A DNA stretch of 64,000 nt from Protula sp. h YS-2021 (taxonomy: Eukaryota; Annelida; Polychaeta; Sabellida; Serpulidae). The stretch lies in contig OX457027.1 in NCBI GenBank assembly GCA_949752745.1, positions 87,999,720 to 88,063,719 of the forward strand, written 5' to 3'. How positions within the stretch are numbered: position 1 is the stretch's first letter; each line of letters opens with the position of its first letter. The notes beneath the pieces were generated by a model. That model made no database searches and was not told the DNA's origin. It saw nothing but the letters and a program-made list of their open reading frames with translations. Positions 1 to 9,411 of the stretch are shown here, one piece after another. The translations under genes and the position numbers were made by a program.

Positions 1-333
1 TGACTCGATGGTTTGGTTGGTTGGTTGTTGGTGGTTGTTTATTGGTTGCTGTTGGTTGTTGGTTGGTTGTTGGTGGTGGTTGGTTGTTGTTGGTTGTTGG
101 CTGTTATTGGTTAGTTGGTTGGTTGTTGGTTGGTTGGTTTTTGGAAGATGGGAAATGAAAATGTGAGGTAAGTGAAATTCTTTGTTATGTTTACTTGTTA
201 TATATTTTTTTCTTTGGTTGGTTATGTGGAAAGACCAGGCCCATTCAAACATGTGTTCGAATGCCAATCCCATTCAAACATGTGGTAAAGTTATTTCTGA
301 ACATATGAGAACATAGTGTGTCCAATCTCGAGT
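1..333 (+). repeat. left terminal inverted repeat of the 3 kb element
   Basis: Inverted partner of 2683-2995. It starts with TTGG-rich simple repeats and ends with unique sequence around the shared word CCAATCTCGAG. Alignment is clear by eye, with scattered substitutions and length change in the TTGG runs. Confidence 0.75.
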
Positions 334-352
334 GTGACATCCCCCTATAGAG

Positions 353-360
353 CATAAAAG
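353..360 (+). promoter_or_regulatory. TATA-like box (CATAAAAG)
   Basis: CATAAAAG lies about 55 nt upstream of the first ATG of the PC4-like reading frame. It resembles the CATAAAAG/TATAAAAG boxes before genes of the large Polinton in this window. Assignment is by position and similarity. Confidence 0.45.
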
Positions 361-414
361 GCACCCGTCCTCAGACGTAACACAAATTCTGTATCAAGAT
401 ACTGACGAGTGAGC

Positions 415-980
415 ATGCCTACAGTGAGTGAACAACAATTACCATCTATGACAATGCCTGCAGAAAAGTCTGCGACAATGCCTGCAGAGAATTTTATAGC
501 AAAGCCTGAGGCAATACCTACAGCAAAGTCTAAGGCAATGCCCATGGTTAAGTCTGAGGTGAAGTAACTACCAATGCAGCAGCGTCAAAGGCGACCACAT
601 CTTAGAAAGATAAAAAGAGATGAGTTACCAGCTACGACGTCGCCGTGTAAAAAGCGAAAAATTAAGACAGAGCCTAAAATGAAGGTGAGGCCGCCACTAC
701 AGAGTCCATGAAGAAGATGAGTGTAGACGATGCACCGGTTATGATAGCCATTAATGGAAAAATATATATTAAATTGGCGAAATATCAAGAGAAAATGATG
801 GTTAACATTCGTGAATATATTACTGATCATACATCTGGGAGGTTACATCCTACCAAGAAGGGAATTTTGTTGTCATTGAAAGATTGGCAAATGCTGAAGA
901 AGCAAATGACGTCAGTGGATCTCATGCTTCAGAAAATTGATGTGCATAAATGCATTGACTGTCAGAAGATGGTTGAGTAG
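415..980 (+). pseudogene. PC4/SUB1-like ssDNA-binding protein, broken copy
   Basis: A frame opens at ATG 415 with a Pro/Ala/Lys-rich segment, stops at TAA 565-567, and continues in the same frame from ATG 574 with a basic stretch containing CKKRKIKTEP (nuclear-localisation-like, with a sumoylation-like IKTE). It then shifts frame near 700 into the conserved domain read from ATG 708. That domain has NIREYITDH, PTKKGILLSL and WQMLKKQM, the pattern of the PC4 (SUB1) coactivator family: two strands, a turn rich in Lys/Gly, and a C-terminal helix. The related intact gene at 13112-13465 has the same architecture. One stop and one frameshift make this copy non-functional unless the 90-residue C-terminal domain is translated alone from 708. 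Confidence 0.65.
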
Positions 981-995
981 AACTCATTTATTATC

Positions 996-1283
996 ATGAA
1001 TTCAAACGTGAAACTATCTCTAGATCACTTGGGTGAACTATTCATCTGTTATCGTGGAACTTACATTATCTTATCTTCTGAAGATCAAGCTGTGGTGAAG
1101 GATTATTTGGAATCTATACTAATACCACGATTTCATCTACAAGTCTCAGAAGATCTTTATGTGAAAGTCATTGAGCGAGACGGTGAACGCTGTTTACGGT
1201 TTCAACAGTATGACGAGCTTAGTGGATGCTATGATTTTATCACCCTCAGTGCAGGACGTTGGAGCGAAGTTTTTGAGGCTTGA
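996..1283 (+). CDS. small PC4-pattern protein, paralog of the 13859-14209 gene
   Basis: A 95-residue frame starts 15 nt after the PC4-like gene. It shares with the Polinton protein at 13859-14209 the words YIILS, KDYL, QYDEL and FITLS/YITLS, followed by a Trp and a short hydrophobic helix. The ending ITLSxxxWxxL recalls the C-terminal strand-helix of PC4 (ISLNxxxWxxL in the family). Function is unknown; ssDNA or nucleic-acid binding is only an inference. The reading frame has no break. Confidence 0.55.
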   Translation: MNSNVKLSLDHLGELFICYRGTYIILSSEDQAVVKDYLESILIPRFHLQVSEDLYVKVIERDGERCLRFQQYDELSGCYDFITLSAGRWSEVFEA

Positions 1284-1552
1284 CAAGAACTTAAAACTTA
1301 GCTTTGACCCAAATAGACATGTACATTTATATGTAGTTCAAATAAAACTGTTTTTATGCTTAATATGTAGATTATGAAATGAATTAACATTATCAATCTA
1401 TGTTGATGTGAAGTCAGTTTTTATAACATTTGCAAACTTATATCAATTGTTCTTGTGAGTGGGCTCATATGTTACATGTATTAACATAATATGTATTTGA
1501 AATATTTTGTTTTTATCATAATTGTGCATAAGTGTAAATATTTGTAATATTC

Positions 1553-1590
1553 AATAAAAAGACACATATGATGCTTTCCAACTTTTTATT
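1553..1590. terminator. convergent polyadenylation signals
   Basis: AATAAA at 1553-1558 on the plus strand follows the PC4-like pair. TTTATT at 1585-1590 gives AATAAA on the minus strand, after the zinc-finger gene. They sit back to back between convergent units. Confidence 0.5.
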
Positions 1591-1759
1591 TATCTCATAC
1601 ATTAGTTGACTATAATACATAATAATACAATACTTCATTATAATATATGATATATGATTTACGGGTGAATTATCATCAAGACAAATATTAATACACAAAG
1701 CTTAAGTTAATAAAATATTACAACATTTGTTGATTTATAGAGACTATTATAAAGTTTAG

Positions 1760-2492
1760 TCAAATAAGTCTATTTTTCTTCATCTGTTTCATTCTGTTGC
1801 ACCTCACTGTCCATGCTATATTTTCATCACTGCTGTCATCCTCCTCCTCATCTAGTAGCTCTTCAAAGAATGCATTGTTTTTCCTTAACGCCCCCTTTAG
1901 TACCTTTGAATACTCATAATGTATTTCATCAACAAAGTAATTAAAGTCCTCTAAAATGGTTTGATAATGTTGGCTTTGTTCTAGACGTTGGGTATATTTG
2001 AATAGTCTCATAAACAGTTGTTTTAGCCCATGCTTAAATGGGTCAAAGGTCATCACTTGCTATTTCACGCGCATCTTCAAGTCCTTGTTCTTCATATTCT
2101 AAAACCTTTTCTTGAAATTTGTCATCATAGTTATCGTAGACTTCTTGAACCATATCATAGAAAACAGAGTCTATTTCTGATTCACTGTCAGAACTCTCTG
2201 AACTGCTGTCATCAACACCCTCACCACACCGCTCCATATGTTTGAACAAAGCTTCTTCGTTATTGTATAATGCACCACATTCTGTACAATCATGTGCATT
2301 AATGTCAGTCATGTTGACTCTTTGACCTCCCACAGAAGACCCATTTAAAGTTTCAGTGATAGGTGGTTTTATAGGGTTTTCCATATCCATATCCTATTCT
2401 TCATGCACTTCTGAAGTGTGTGCATGCTTTAAATGCCTTTTAAGACTTTGTGGCTAGTCGTAAGATTTCGAACAAATGTTGCATTTATACAT
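1760..2492 (-). pseudogene. C2H2 zinc-finger gene, decayed
   Basis: Read leftwards from ATG 2492, the frame begins with a C2H2 finger (YKCNICSKSYD, then SLKRHLKHAH) that is interrupted by TAG at 2454-2456. A second TAG lies at 2394-2396. Translation can restart at ATG 2390 and gives a second finger (CTECGALYNNEEALFKH, then C), followed by an acidic Ser/Asp/Glu-rich stretch. Near 2043-2056 the frame shifts into another acidic segment that ends at 1760. The CxxC-x12-HxxxC style matches the N-terminal fingers of the Polinton polymerase at 9.4 kb, but the rest does not. Role unknown. Confidence 0.5.
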
Positions 2493-2682
2493 CTTTCCTA
2501 TTTCACATCCACTTCTCAAATGACAAAAAGTCTTTGAGCGTAAATATATGAAGACAACAACAACAACAAACAACAACAGACCTTACCTTCATGACATTAC
2601 TTCCGGTCAGCGATAATACCAGTTTTTTTCTATCATTTTTGCCAGTTTAATTTCCAAGTTCCCAATTTCGTAGGAAGATGCA

Positions 2683-2995
2683 TACTCGAGATTGGACACA
2701 CTATGTGCTCAAATGTTCAGAAATAACTTTACCACATGTTTGAGTGGGATTGGCATTCGAATACATGTTTGAATGGGCGCGGTCTTCCTGCATAACCAAC
2801 CAAAGAAAAATATATATAGCAAATAAACTAAACAAAGAATTTCACTTGCCTCACATTTTCACTTCACATCTTCCAACAACCAACCAACCAACCAACCAAC
2901 CAATCAACCAACAGCAAACAACCAACAATAACCAACAGTAACAATAACCCAACCAACAACAACCAACCAGCCAACCTCAACCAACCAACCAAGCA
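2683..2995 (-). repeat. right terminal inverted repeat of the 3 kb element
   Basis: Inverse complement of 1-333: shared CTCGAGATTGGACACACTATG region, then the shared central segment, then CCAA-rich runs to about 2995. Confidence 0.75.
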
Positions 2996-3089
2996 AATCT
3001 TGCTGAACCTTTTATTGAAAGAATGGTTCAAATCGGTCAAGTAGTTTTAAGGTTATGCGCTTTTGAAGTTGTCATGCTAATCATATAGC

Positions 3090-3410
3090 AAAATAATTTC
3101 CCACGTGTGTGTGTGGAAGGGGGGGGGGGGGTCGGGAGGTCAAAAAATAAAAAAATCAAAGGTTCAAAATAGTCTGAAACGGATAACTATGCAAAATCAC
3201 AAAATTTTCCCACGGAGGGAGGGGGAGGGGGGTAAAAAAAAAACAAAAATGTTCGGAATTGTCTGGAACGGATAAATATGCTGAAATCACAAAGTTATCC
3301 CACGGAGGAGGAGTTAAGGGGGTCCAAAAGCCAAAAATGTTCAGAATTATCTGAAACGAATAAATATGCTGAAATCGCAAAATATTCCTACGGACGGGGG
3401 GAGGGGTATT
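3090..3410. repeat. diverged tandem repeat, about 90 bp unit
   Basis: Four degenerate units, each with a TTCCCACGGAGG-type start, a G-rich run, an A-rich run and a shared TCTGAAACGGATAA-type core, begin near 3098, 3205, 3295 and 3385. No coding potential is seen. A short GA microsatellite follows at 3489-3506. Confidence 0.6.
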
Positions 3411-3559
3411 GTAGAACTCTTGTATTCCTACTACTTTGTTAGCTCTTGCAGTTTCGGAAGTATTGTGGGAACTGACAAAAAATGATATGAAGAGAGAGAG
3501 AGAGAGAATGTAAAGTATAAAGTGTAAAGTATTCAGAATAATGTCATTTAGGCTATCAC

Positions 3560-4208
3560 GTTAATTCAATTGAAATTTTATCAGGGCCCGAAGGGCCCGC
3601 AATAAAATGGGGATTTTATGAGGAGGTGTAGCAAGATCTTACAAATGCATTTTCCATCATTCCGACTCTCACTTGCCTATGTTTCAAGCAACTTCCTTTT
3701 CCGGAATTTTGGCTTGAAACGGACAAAGGGCTATTTTCACACAAAAACACACTACCAATCCAACTCTTTGAACTTTATTCGTTCACTTATCCAAGTAACG
3801 GATCTGAGAGGTATCCGAATGCACAGGGTCCGTCTCTATCCACTAAATCACCACTGTAAGGTCCCGAGTTTCAAACTCCTGTGTGTTGACAATCCAGAGT
3901 TTATTTTCCCCGACTAAACTGCTTTCCACTTCCTCTGTATTGTCCCCGGTACTGTCCTCGGTACTGACCCCGGTATTGCCCCTGGTAATGGCCGCGATAC
4001 TGGCCCCTAAAACAGAACATAGAGATTATCTACATATTGTTTAAACTGCGATAATTTCCATAACCCCCAAAATATCTAAACATGCAACAAAAAATCATTT
4101 TCTCTTAGTGGGCGGATGAGGGTGGGATTTTTGTAAGATCTTGCTACACCTCCTCATAAAATCCCCATTTTATTGCGGGCCCTTTGGGCCCTGATAAAAT
4201 TTCAATTT
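3560..4208. mobile_element. DIRS deletion derivative with inverted ends
   Basis: About 90 bp at 3560-3647 recur inverted at 4118-4208, including the palindrome-like GGGCCCGAAGGGCCC and ATGAGGAGGTGTAGCAAGAT. Next to the left arm, 3631-3713 matches the 5' leader of the adjoining DIRS element (inverse complement of roughly 24717-24806). The piece is therefore an internally deleted relative with no coding sequence. It abuts the full DIRS element tail to head, the two sharing the terminal word ATTTTAT. Confidence 0.6.
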
Positions 4209-4243
4209 TATCTCGTCGGTTCCGCAAGATCTTACAAACGCAT
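4205..4243 (+). repeat. DIRS terminal inverted repeat, 3' side
   Basis: 39 nt starting ATTTTATCTCGTCGGTTCCG; inverse complement of 24779-24817 with one mismatch. Confidence 0.85.
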
Positions 4244-4277
4244 GTTCAAAGCTTTATTTTGGGGAAATGAATATGCT

Positions 4278-5397
4278 TTACATACTAAGTACTGACTTCG
4301 CAAATTCGTTCTTTTTACCCTCAACTGGACGCATATAGAACCTTTTAAAGGTTTCTACATTCGTCCAGCTTGCGGAGTCCAAAATTTCTTTACCGATACC
4401 CCTTTTTCGAATGCTTTGGAGGTGCTAGCCCCTCTGGTGGAGTGTGATTTCCAAATTTCTGTGTCTACTCCCGCTTTCCACATTATAAACTTTAACCAAC
4501 CCGCAATTGTACAAGGTTTTACTGGCTTGTGTGGGGTGTTTGACGCGAGAAAAAGCTGATTTCCTCCAAGGGGACGTAATTTCTTCGTCCTAGCTAGATA
4601 TTCGTTCAGACAAGCAACAGGGTCCAAAGCTGGGTCTTCATCAAATTTCATAATCTCCATCACTGGAGGGTTAGTACCCTTTTTTCTGGTTTTACCAAGG
4701 GCCTTAATGTGAAAAATTATTTTATCACCCCATCTACCATTAAACTTGTGTCTAGTAAGGTGAGATCTGACGATCTTTGGGCTGAAGACAGCGCTATCAA
4801 CATAGCCAATTTTGCCCCTAGACTTCTGAGCAAAAGATTGTCGTTATCCTCCATGGACCGGATATATGTCAACACTTTGTTTACATCCCATTGAGTTGAA
4901 TACTTGTGCTGAGGCGGTCTTAAATTGAAAATGGCTCCCATCGCCTCTATCACCTTAGGGTGTTCGCCCACTGGTCTCTTAAGCAAAGGAGGATGTAGGG
5001 CCGAAATGGCTGACCTGTAGCCATTTATAGTACTGTAACTTAACCCTTTCCTGAACATTGCATTCAAAAATTCAACCACATTAACTATAGTTGCTTGAAA
5101 AGGATTAATGCCCCGTTCACGAGCCAAGCTACTCCATTTCGCCCAGGAGTATTGGTAAGATGTCTTCGTGCCTGACCTCCATTTTCCAGTAAGGAGTTCT
5201 GTAGTTTCTTCAGAAAATCCTTCTGCTTTTGCTTGGAGCCTGAAACCTTCCAAGCCGCTAATTTCAGTGCTTTCGCCAGTACCAATGGGTGGGGTTCCAT
5301 CTTGCTGTTCAAGATAATGTTCTCCTGGCTCGGCAACAATAATGGTCTCTCTACCAACATATGGAGTAGGGACGGGTACCATACTTGATTGGTCCAT
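4278..5397 (-). pseudogene. DIRS tyrosine recombinase
   Basis: The enzyme would insert the circular retrotransposon copy. The N-terminal core-binding half is read from 5397 (TGKWRSGTKTSYQYSWAKW, then NGYRSAISALH) through the first catalytic Arg region (ALSSAQRSSDL). A frameshift near 4725 leads to the segment ending HSTRGASTSKAFEKGV, which holds the His-x-x-Arg catalytic pair. A second frameshift near 4368 leads to the C-terminal segment with the catalytic Tyr (FKRFYMRP) and a stop at 4278. All catalytic positions survive, but two frame breaks make it a pseudogene. The order RT-RH-YR is diagnostic for DIRS rather than LTR elements. Confidence 0.85.
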
Positions 5398-5431
5398 GTG
5401 GGAGCAATAAGAGTGATCGTAGCTTCCTCTA

Positions 5432-5836
5432 TCAGTACTTTTTCAGGACTCTGCCTATAAGAAAGAACGGATCCGGTTTCCAACTGTGAAACTTCGATTT
5501 CTGAGTGTTGGTCCTTGATGCAAAAAGATCTACTTCCGATTCGACCATTTTCCACTCTATTCCCTCGAAAACTTGTCTGTTGAGCTTCCAGTCTCCCGGA
5601 TCTTCCAGTTTCCTGGATAACCAGTCCGCCATTTCGTTTCTGGCTCCCGGAAGGTAAACTGCTGTGATTTGTAGATTCTTTTTCTGACAAAATACCCACA
5701 GATCCTTCACTATTCCTAACATAAGCTTTGAAGCTGGACTGGAGAGTTTGTTGATTTGAGTTACTGCAGTGATGTTGTCCATTTGAAGAATAATCTGAAC
5801 ATTTTCGGTCTCTTTCATGAACGACTTCACTGCCAT
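5432..5836 (-). pseudogene. DIRS RNase H domain
   Basis: A 134-residue open segment contains LQMDNITAVTQIN (Asp-Asn core), ITAVYLPGARNEMADWLSR (the conserved His/Asp-side motif of DIRS-type RNase H) and VDLFASRTNTQ. The last two are typical of DIRS and related elements, where the RNase H follows RT. It would digest the RNA strand during reverse transcription. Frame breaks separate it from RT upstream. The overlapping longer frame at 5085-5894 has no family signature and is a shadow. Confidence 0.8.
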
Positions 5837-5899
5837 GCTCCCGGCCAGAAGCTCCTTTGCATTTATGTGCCAACGATGCTCCTCTTCCGTTCATTTTCC

Positions 5900-7075
5900 A
5901 CCAGTTTTCTGATTGTTCATCCAGGCCTCACCACCCCAAGGACGAAGCATCGCTCGTTATCGTCACAACTTTCGAGTTTTTTTATCAAAGACCTCCCATT
6001 CGACGTTTTTAACGATTGAATCCACCAAAGAATCTCCTGTCTGGCTTCTCTGCTTAGTGTCACTATTGATTCGTAGGATTTCCCTCTTGCTAAGGTCTTG
6101 TTTGAGTCCATATGTAGGTGCCTGAAGTGGAGGGGTGCCGGGATCACTGCTACCATAGTTAAGGTCAGAGTTCCCAACAGTCTTGCTAATTTCCTGAGTG
6201 TTGGGGACCCCATTCGAAGCATTTCTTCGCAATCTTGTATCACCTTTTCCATTTTGGTCTGAGGTAAAGCTATTTCCATTTTGACCGAATTTTGTTCATC
6301 CCCAGATATTCGATTATCTGTGTTGGGACTGTGATTGTTTTCTTCCAATTTATTTTGAACCCCAGGGACATCAATAAGTAACCATTTGTGTCGAGATCTT
6401 TGATCAGCTCTTGTGGGTCTTGATTCAGCAAGATTAGATCGTCCAAGAATATCATCAGTCTCAATCCCAATCGTCTCAAAAGTGCCATTGCCGGTTTTAG
6501 CAATTTTGTGAATATCCTTGGAGCTGGCCCTAGGCCAAACGCCATCACTCGAAACTGATACAGAATGTTTTCCCATCGAAATCTTATGAATTTTTGGGGC
6601 ACTTTCGTTCATTGGAACTGAGAAGTAAGCGTCTTTGAGATCTATCTTGACCATGTAGTCTCTCTCTTTCACCATGTCCATCAGGCCTTTTATTGTCTCC
6701 ATTTTGAAGTGTTGGTACTCTAGAAATTGATTTAACTGTTTCATGTTGAATACCGGACGGAACCCCCCATCCTTTTTTTGGCCGTAAGAATATGTGTCCC
6801 ACAAACTGATCCGGATGGGGAACCACTGCCTTTATAGCATTTTTTCTCACCAATTCTTGGATCTCTTCTAATATTAATTTTGATTCTGTTTTGCTGAATT
6901 TTAGTGAATTTGGAATTTTTTCTTGAGTTGGAATGTGCGTAAAAGGCAGTTTTACCCCTTGAACATACCGAAGTATTTCCTGGTTTCTCGTGACTATCTT
7001 CCAGTTCGGAAGGAAGTGGGCTATTCTTCCCCCTACCGGGACTGATACGTTTTCGAATTTGGCTGGCAGACTCAT
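5900..7075 (-). pseudogene. DIRS reverse transcriptase, frameshifted
   Basis: Pieces in three frames together cover the RT palm and fingers. The start lies near 7075, with LILEEIQELVRKNAI. GGFRPVFNMKQLNQFL and MVKIDLKDAYFSVP (first catalytic Asp) are read from about 6800. MAFGLGPAPRIFTKLLKP and the FLDD box (LMIFLDDLILL, second and third catalytic Asp) lie at 6270-6602, followed by LGFKINWKKT. At least three frame changes occur between 7075 and 5900. Motif spacing and the FLDD variant agree with DIRS RTs. Confidence 0.85.
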
Positions 7076-7113
7076 GTCTGATAAGGGCTTTCTTACGTTG
7101 CAGATTCGAAACC

Positions 7114-8137
7114 CTAATTGTTCTGGACGAAATTTTGCATCGTTTTTTTACTACTTTCGCTTTTAGTTCCTTGACTAGGTTTGTACCTGTATGATTTGAA
7201 ATTTGTGGCCCGTCTGTGGCTTTCGCTTGCGGTGTTTCCGTAACCCCCAGTCATAGCTGGGGGAGCGGCGTGAAAGGGCTTGTAAGATGCCTTCTTCATC
7301 TTTCTTCCTTTTCAGTTTGTTATTGACCTTGTTGATGAATTTTTGTACCAGAAGGGTGCCTTTGCTTTCATTGAGTTCGTCCTCATATTCTACAAACAAT
7401 TTCGACGCCTTCTTAGTATTGCCCTTGACAACGTGAGACAGCAAAGCCAAACGTCTGAAGTATTTTAGCTGCCCGATACAGATCACCGCCTTTTCCACCA
7501 ACTCAAGCGTTTGTTCTAAATCTAACTCCTCCTCGCACTTGTCTTTCTTTATGCTGTCAATCTTTGCCAAGATAGCTCCAAGTGGGCCCTTTGTCTTGTT
7601 CATGGCATCCTGAACTCGAGTAAGATTAAGGTCCCATTTTTAGGGCATATCCTTTCCGATCCTCTTCTAGCATATCTGCCCATTCATCATCAAGAACAGG
7701 TGTCTTGAAAGCATCGTTCTCTGGCTTAGGCCAGTTCTCCAACACTTTTTTCATCACTTCCTCTTTCACATAAGTCCCGAAATGCTTCGACGCAAACTTT
7801 GCCAGATTTTTAGGCAGTAAAACAGTATCGTCATAAGACTTCGGATAAAAATGTTCGTAGTCACTGCCATTTTCAGAGCTTGAACTTTGGTCACTTTCTT
7901 CTGTTGAAGAAAATTTTGGTTTTTTGGTTTTACGTTTCTTAATTTCTTTAGCGTGCTTTCGTTTTTTTTGGTCGCCGATTGGCTAGATCTCCGTGGGCTA
8001 GAATCACTAATCTTTCCTTCCGAAGAACTACTATCAACACGAAATTTTGTACGGGATTTCTTACCCTTGCCTTTTTCTGCCGATTGCCTAGTGCTAGGAA
8101 TCGGGCCCGATTGGTTCCCCCCATCACTATGCTTAGC
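7114..8137 (-). pseudogene. DIRS gag, 3' part, interrupted by the Polinton
   Basis: The reading continues from the piece at 24601-24645 across the Polinton target site. It contains a Ser/Lys-rich stretch (SSSSEGKISDSSPRR), an acidic linker and the conserved TPVLDDEWADMLEED region, then KTKGPLGAILAKID and a Lys-rich C-terminus. Frame changes occur at an eight-A run (7962-7969 on the plus strand) and near 7636. Gag would package the element RNA. The assignment rests on position before RT and on the LDxxW-type motif seen in DIRS gag proteins. Confidence 0.7.
8132..8137 (+). repeat. Polinton target-site duplication, left copy
   Basis: CTTAGC directly before the AG terminus; identical to 24601-24606. 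Six bases is the known duplication length for Polintons. Confidence 0.9.
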
Positions 8138-8180
8138 AGAAGATAGTAAATGGCGGTTCTGGCCCTATCTGGACCGGTAG

Positions 8181-8233
8181 TGACGTCATAGTGTCTGGAG
8201 TGGAAGTGACGTCATGGACCGGAAGTGACGTCA
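8181..8233 (+). promoter_or_regulatory. three TGACGTCA (CRE) sites, one as ETS-CRE composite
   Basis: TGACGTCA palindromes lie at 8181-8188, 8207-8214 and 8226-8233. The last is part of GGACCGGAAGTGACGTCATA, which also occurs inverted at 24531-24550. CCGGAAGTGACGTCA is a known ETS plus CREB/ATF composite site in animal promoters; binding here is inferred. Confidence 0.6.
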
Positions 8234-8364
8234 TAGACGTAGTCATGGTAACGAAGCATAGCCATGTAGGCGTAACCCTCATAACAAAGCGATGACCCCC
8301 CTCAGGCGGCAGTCGGGACAGACCCTATGGTAAAAAGTGATGATTCCACCTAGGACATACTATG

Positions 8365-8455
8365 TACCGACCCCCCCCCTAGGACATACTAGGTACCGAC
8401 CCCCCCCCCCAGGAAATACTATGTACCGACCCCCCCCCCCCCCCAGGCAAACAAC
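8365..8455 (+). repeat. subterminal minisatellite with C-tracts
   Basis: Three units of about 31-37 bp, each with a TAGGACATACTATGTACCGA-type core followed by 8 to 15 C. The same units appear inverted at 24290-24400 with different tract lengths. The complementary G-runs could form quadruplexes. Confidence 0.75.
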
Positions 8456-8508
8456 AATCTGTCAAGTCAGCGTAAGTTACACACTACAATTGGATCACAT
8501 CACAGTGG

Positions 8509-8516
8509 TATATAAG
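8509..8516 (+). promoter_or_regulatory. TATA box of the left Cys-rich gene
   Basis: TATATAAG in AGTGGTATATAAGGGATGA, 53 nt before ATG 8569. The same context recurs inverted at 24222-24229 before the intact copy. Confidence 0.65.
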
Positions 8517-8568
8517 GGATGAATTGACCCCACACTAAACCATGTGAAGGACGGTAACAAGACACATC

Positions 8569-8935
8569 ATGGACAACACACCAGCTACTAAGACAAGTAA
8601 GAAAGTGATGCGAGACGGCAGGGTAGTGACACTAACGACAGAATGTTATATAAGTGTTGGGTGTGGTTTGAGTGCCCAGGTCAACCACACAACTGCCCAG
8701 TGCAGCACAATGCATCACGGCATTACTTCTGCAAAACCTGTGGTGGATTGCTTTGGTACAAGTTTACTGCAAGATTGCCAGGACCGGAGCCATGCACGGA
8801 CTGCTGGTAGTGCGGTGCGACGCTGAGAACTTTGGCTATTACAACTTTCATCGGTTCAATTGCTCGAGAAGGCCTTTCTCCATGGAGCAGTTTTACAGAT
8901 ACCAGTGTGATTGTGGAAATCCTACTTGCTGGTGA
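8569..8935 (+). pseudogene. Cys-rich TIR protein, broken left copy
   Basis: Homologous to the intact gene at 23849-24178 but frameshifted. The start (MDNTPATK) is in one frame and the C-terminal RRPFSMEQFYRYQCDCGNPTC is in another, with the middle CxxC region spread between frames. The duplication follows from its position inside the TIR. No function is known; see the right copy for domain content. Confidence 0.65.
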
Positions 8936-8998
8936 AGAAGTACTAACATCTTTCGGCCCTTTTAAGGGCCATCCTATATTATGAAATGACGCAAAACA

Positions 8999-9000
<2 letters not shown>

Positions 9001-9031
<31 letters not shown>

Positions 9032-9042
9032 CTGTGTGTGTG
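9001..9042 (+). repeat. TG microsatellite in the TIR
   Basis: About 20 TG repeats with one interruption. The matching place in the right TIR (23766-23790) holds a much shorter CA/CAGA tract, so this run has expanded or contracted since insertion. Confidence 0.85.
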
Positions 9043-9202
9043 ATGTTTGAGAATACATTTTATCTCATTTCAGGTCTAGTTGGCGGATGAATACCATTTA
9101 GCGGATGAATACCATTTAACTTCACCATCAGATGTCTCTGCTTTACAGCAGTACAATTCTACAACTGTAAGTGAGACATTCATATCAAGGAGTGATACAT
9201 TC

Positions 9203-9351
9203 TGCTGAGTCAGCAATTTTAACAATTTTTGAACAAGTTACACACCATATTTTGATTACATCAAAGTAGCATAAAAGCATGAGTGAAACATGTCAACCAG
9301 TGATACATTCTGCTGAGTCAACAAGTGACACATCATCGAAGTGGTATAAAA
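9203..9351 (+). promoter_or_regulatory. tandem promoter module: two Maf-type sites and two TATA boxes
   Basis: TGCTGAGTCAGCA (9203-9215) is a perfect 13-bp Maf recognition element. CATAAAAG follows at 9270-9277. A second site, TGCTGAGTCAACA (9311-9323, 12 of 13), precedes TATAAAA at 9345-9351, 61 nt before the polymerase ATG. Between them lie GTTACACACCA and GATTACATC words that recur before the other Polinton promoters. Factor binding is inferred from consensus only. Confidence 0.6.
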
Positions 9352-9411
9352 GGAAGAGTGAAACGTTTATTTCACCTCATTTCAGTTCTAGCAACAGCAA
9401 CAGCAACAACG

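Larger units (their letters stand above)
1..3000. mobile_element. TIR element with Polinton-type accessory genes, non-autonomous
   Basis: About 330 bp at the left edge recur inverted near 2683-2995. The outer parts are runs of TTGG/CCAA-rich repeats; the inner parts share non-repetitive sequence around 200-333 and 2683-2800. Between them lie a PC4-like gene and a paralog on the plus strand and a zinc-finger gene on the minus strand, converging near 1.55 kb. The order PC4-like then paralog is the same as in the large Polinton at 13.1-14.2 kb. No polymerase, integrase or capsid gene is present, so this is inferred to be a deletion derivative or a relative of a Polinton-like virus. The left terminus may lie outside the window, so the target duplication cannot be checked. 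Confidence 0.6.
8138..9352 (+). repeat. Polinton left TIR
   Basis: Aligns inverted with 23465-24600. From the tip inward it holds ETS-CRE sites, a C-tract minisatellite, a TATA box, a broken Cys-rich gene, a TG microsatellite, two Maf-type sites and two TATA boxes. Similarity ends just after the TATA box of the polymerase gene. Confidence 0.9.

Noticed and set aside
3790..3880. tRNA-like segment in the DIRS derivative
   Set aside because: An A-box-like word is present but there is no proper B box and no cloverleaf pairing.
5085..5894. 269-codon frame over the DIRS RNase H and recombinase
   Set aside because: No domain words; overlaps the real RNase H and recombinase frames.
9325..9411. Upstream GTG start for the polymerase
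   Set aside because: It lies before the TATA box at 9345, so it cannot be in the transcript; ATG 9412 is preferred.
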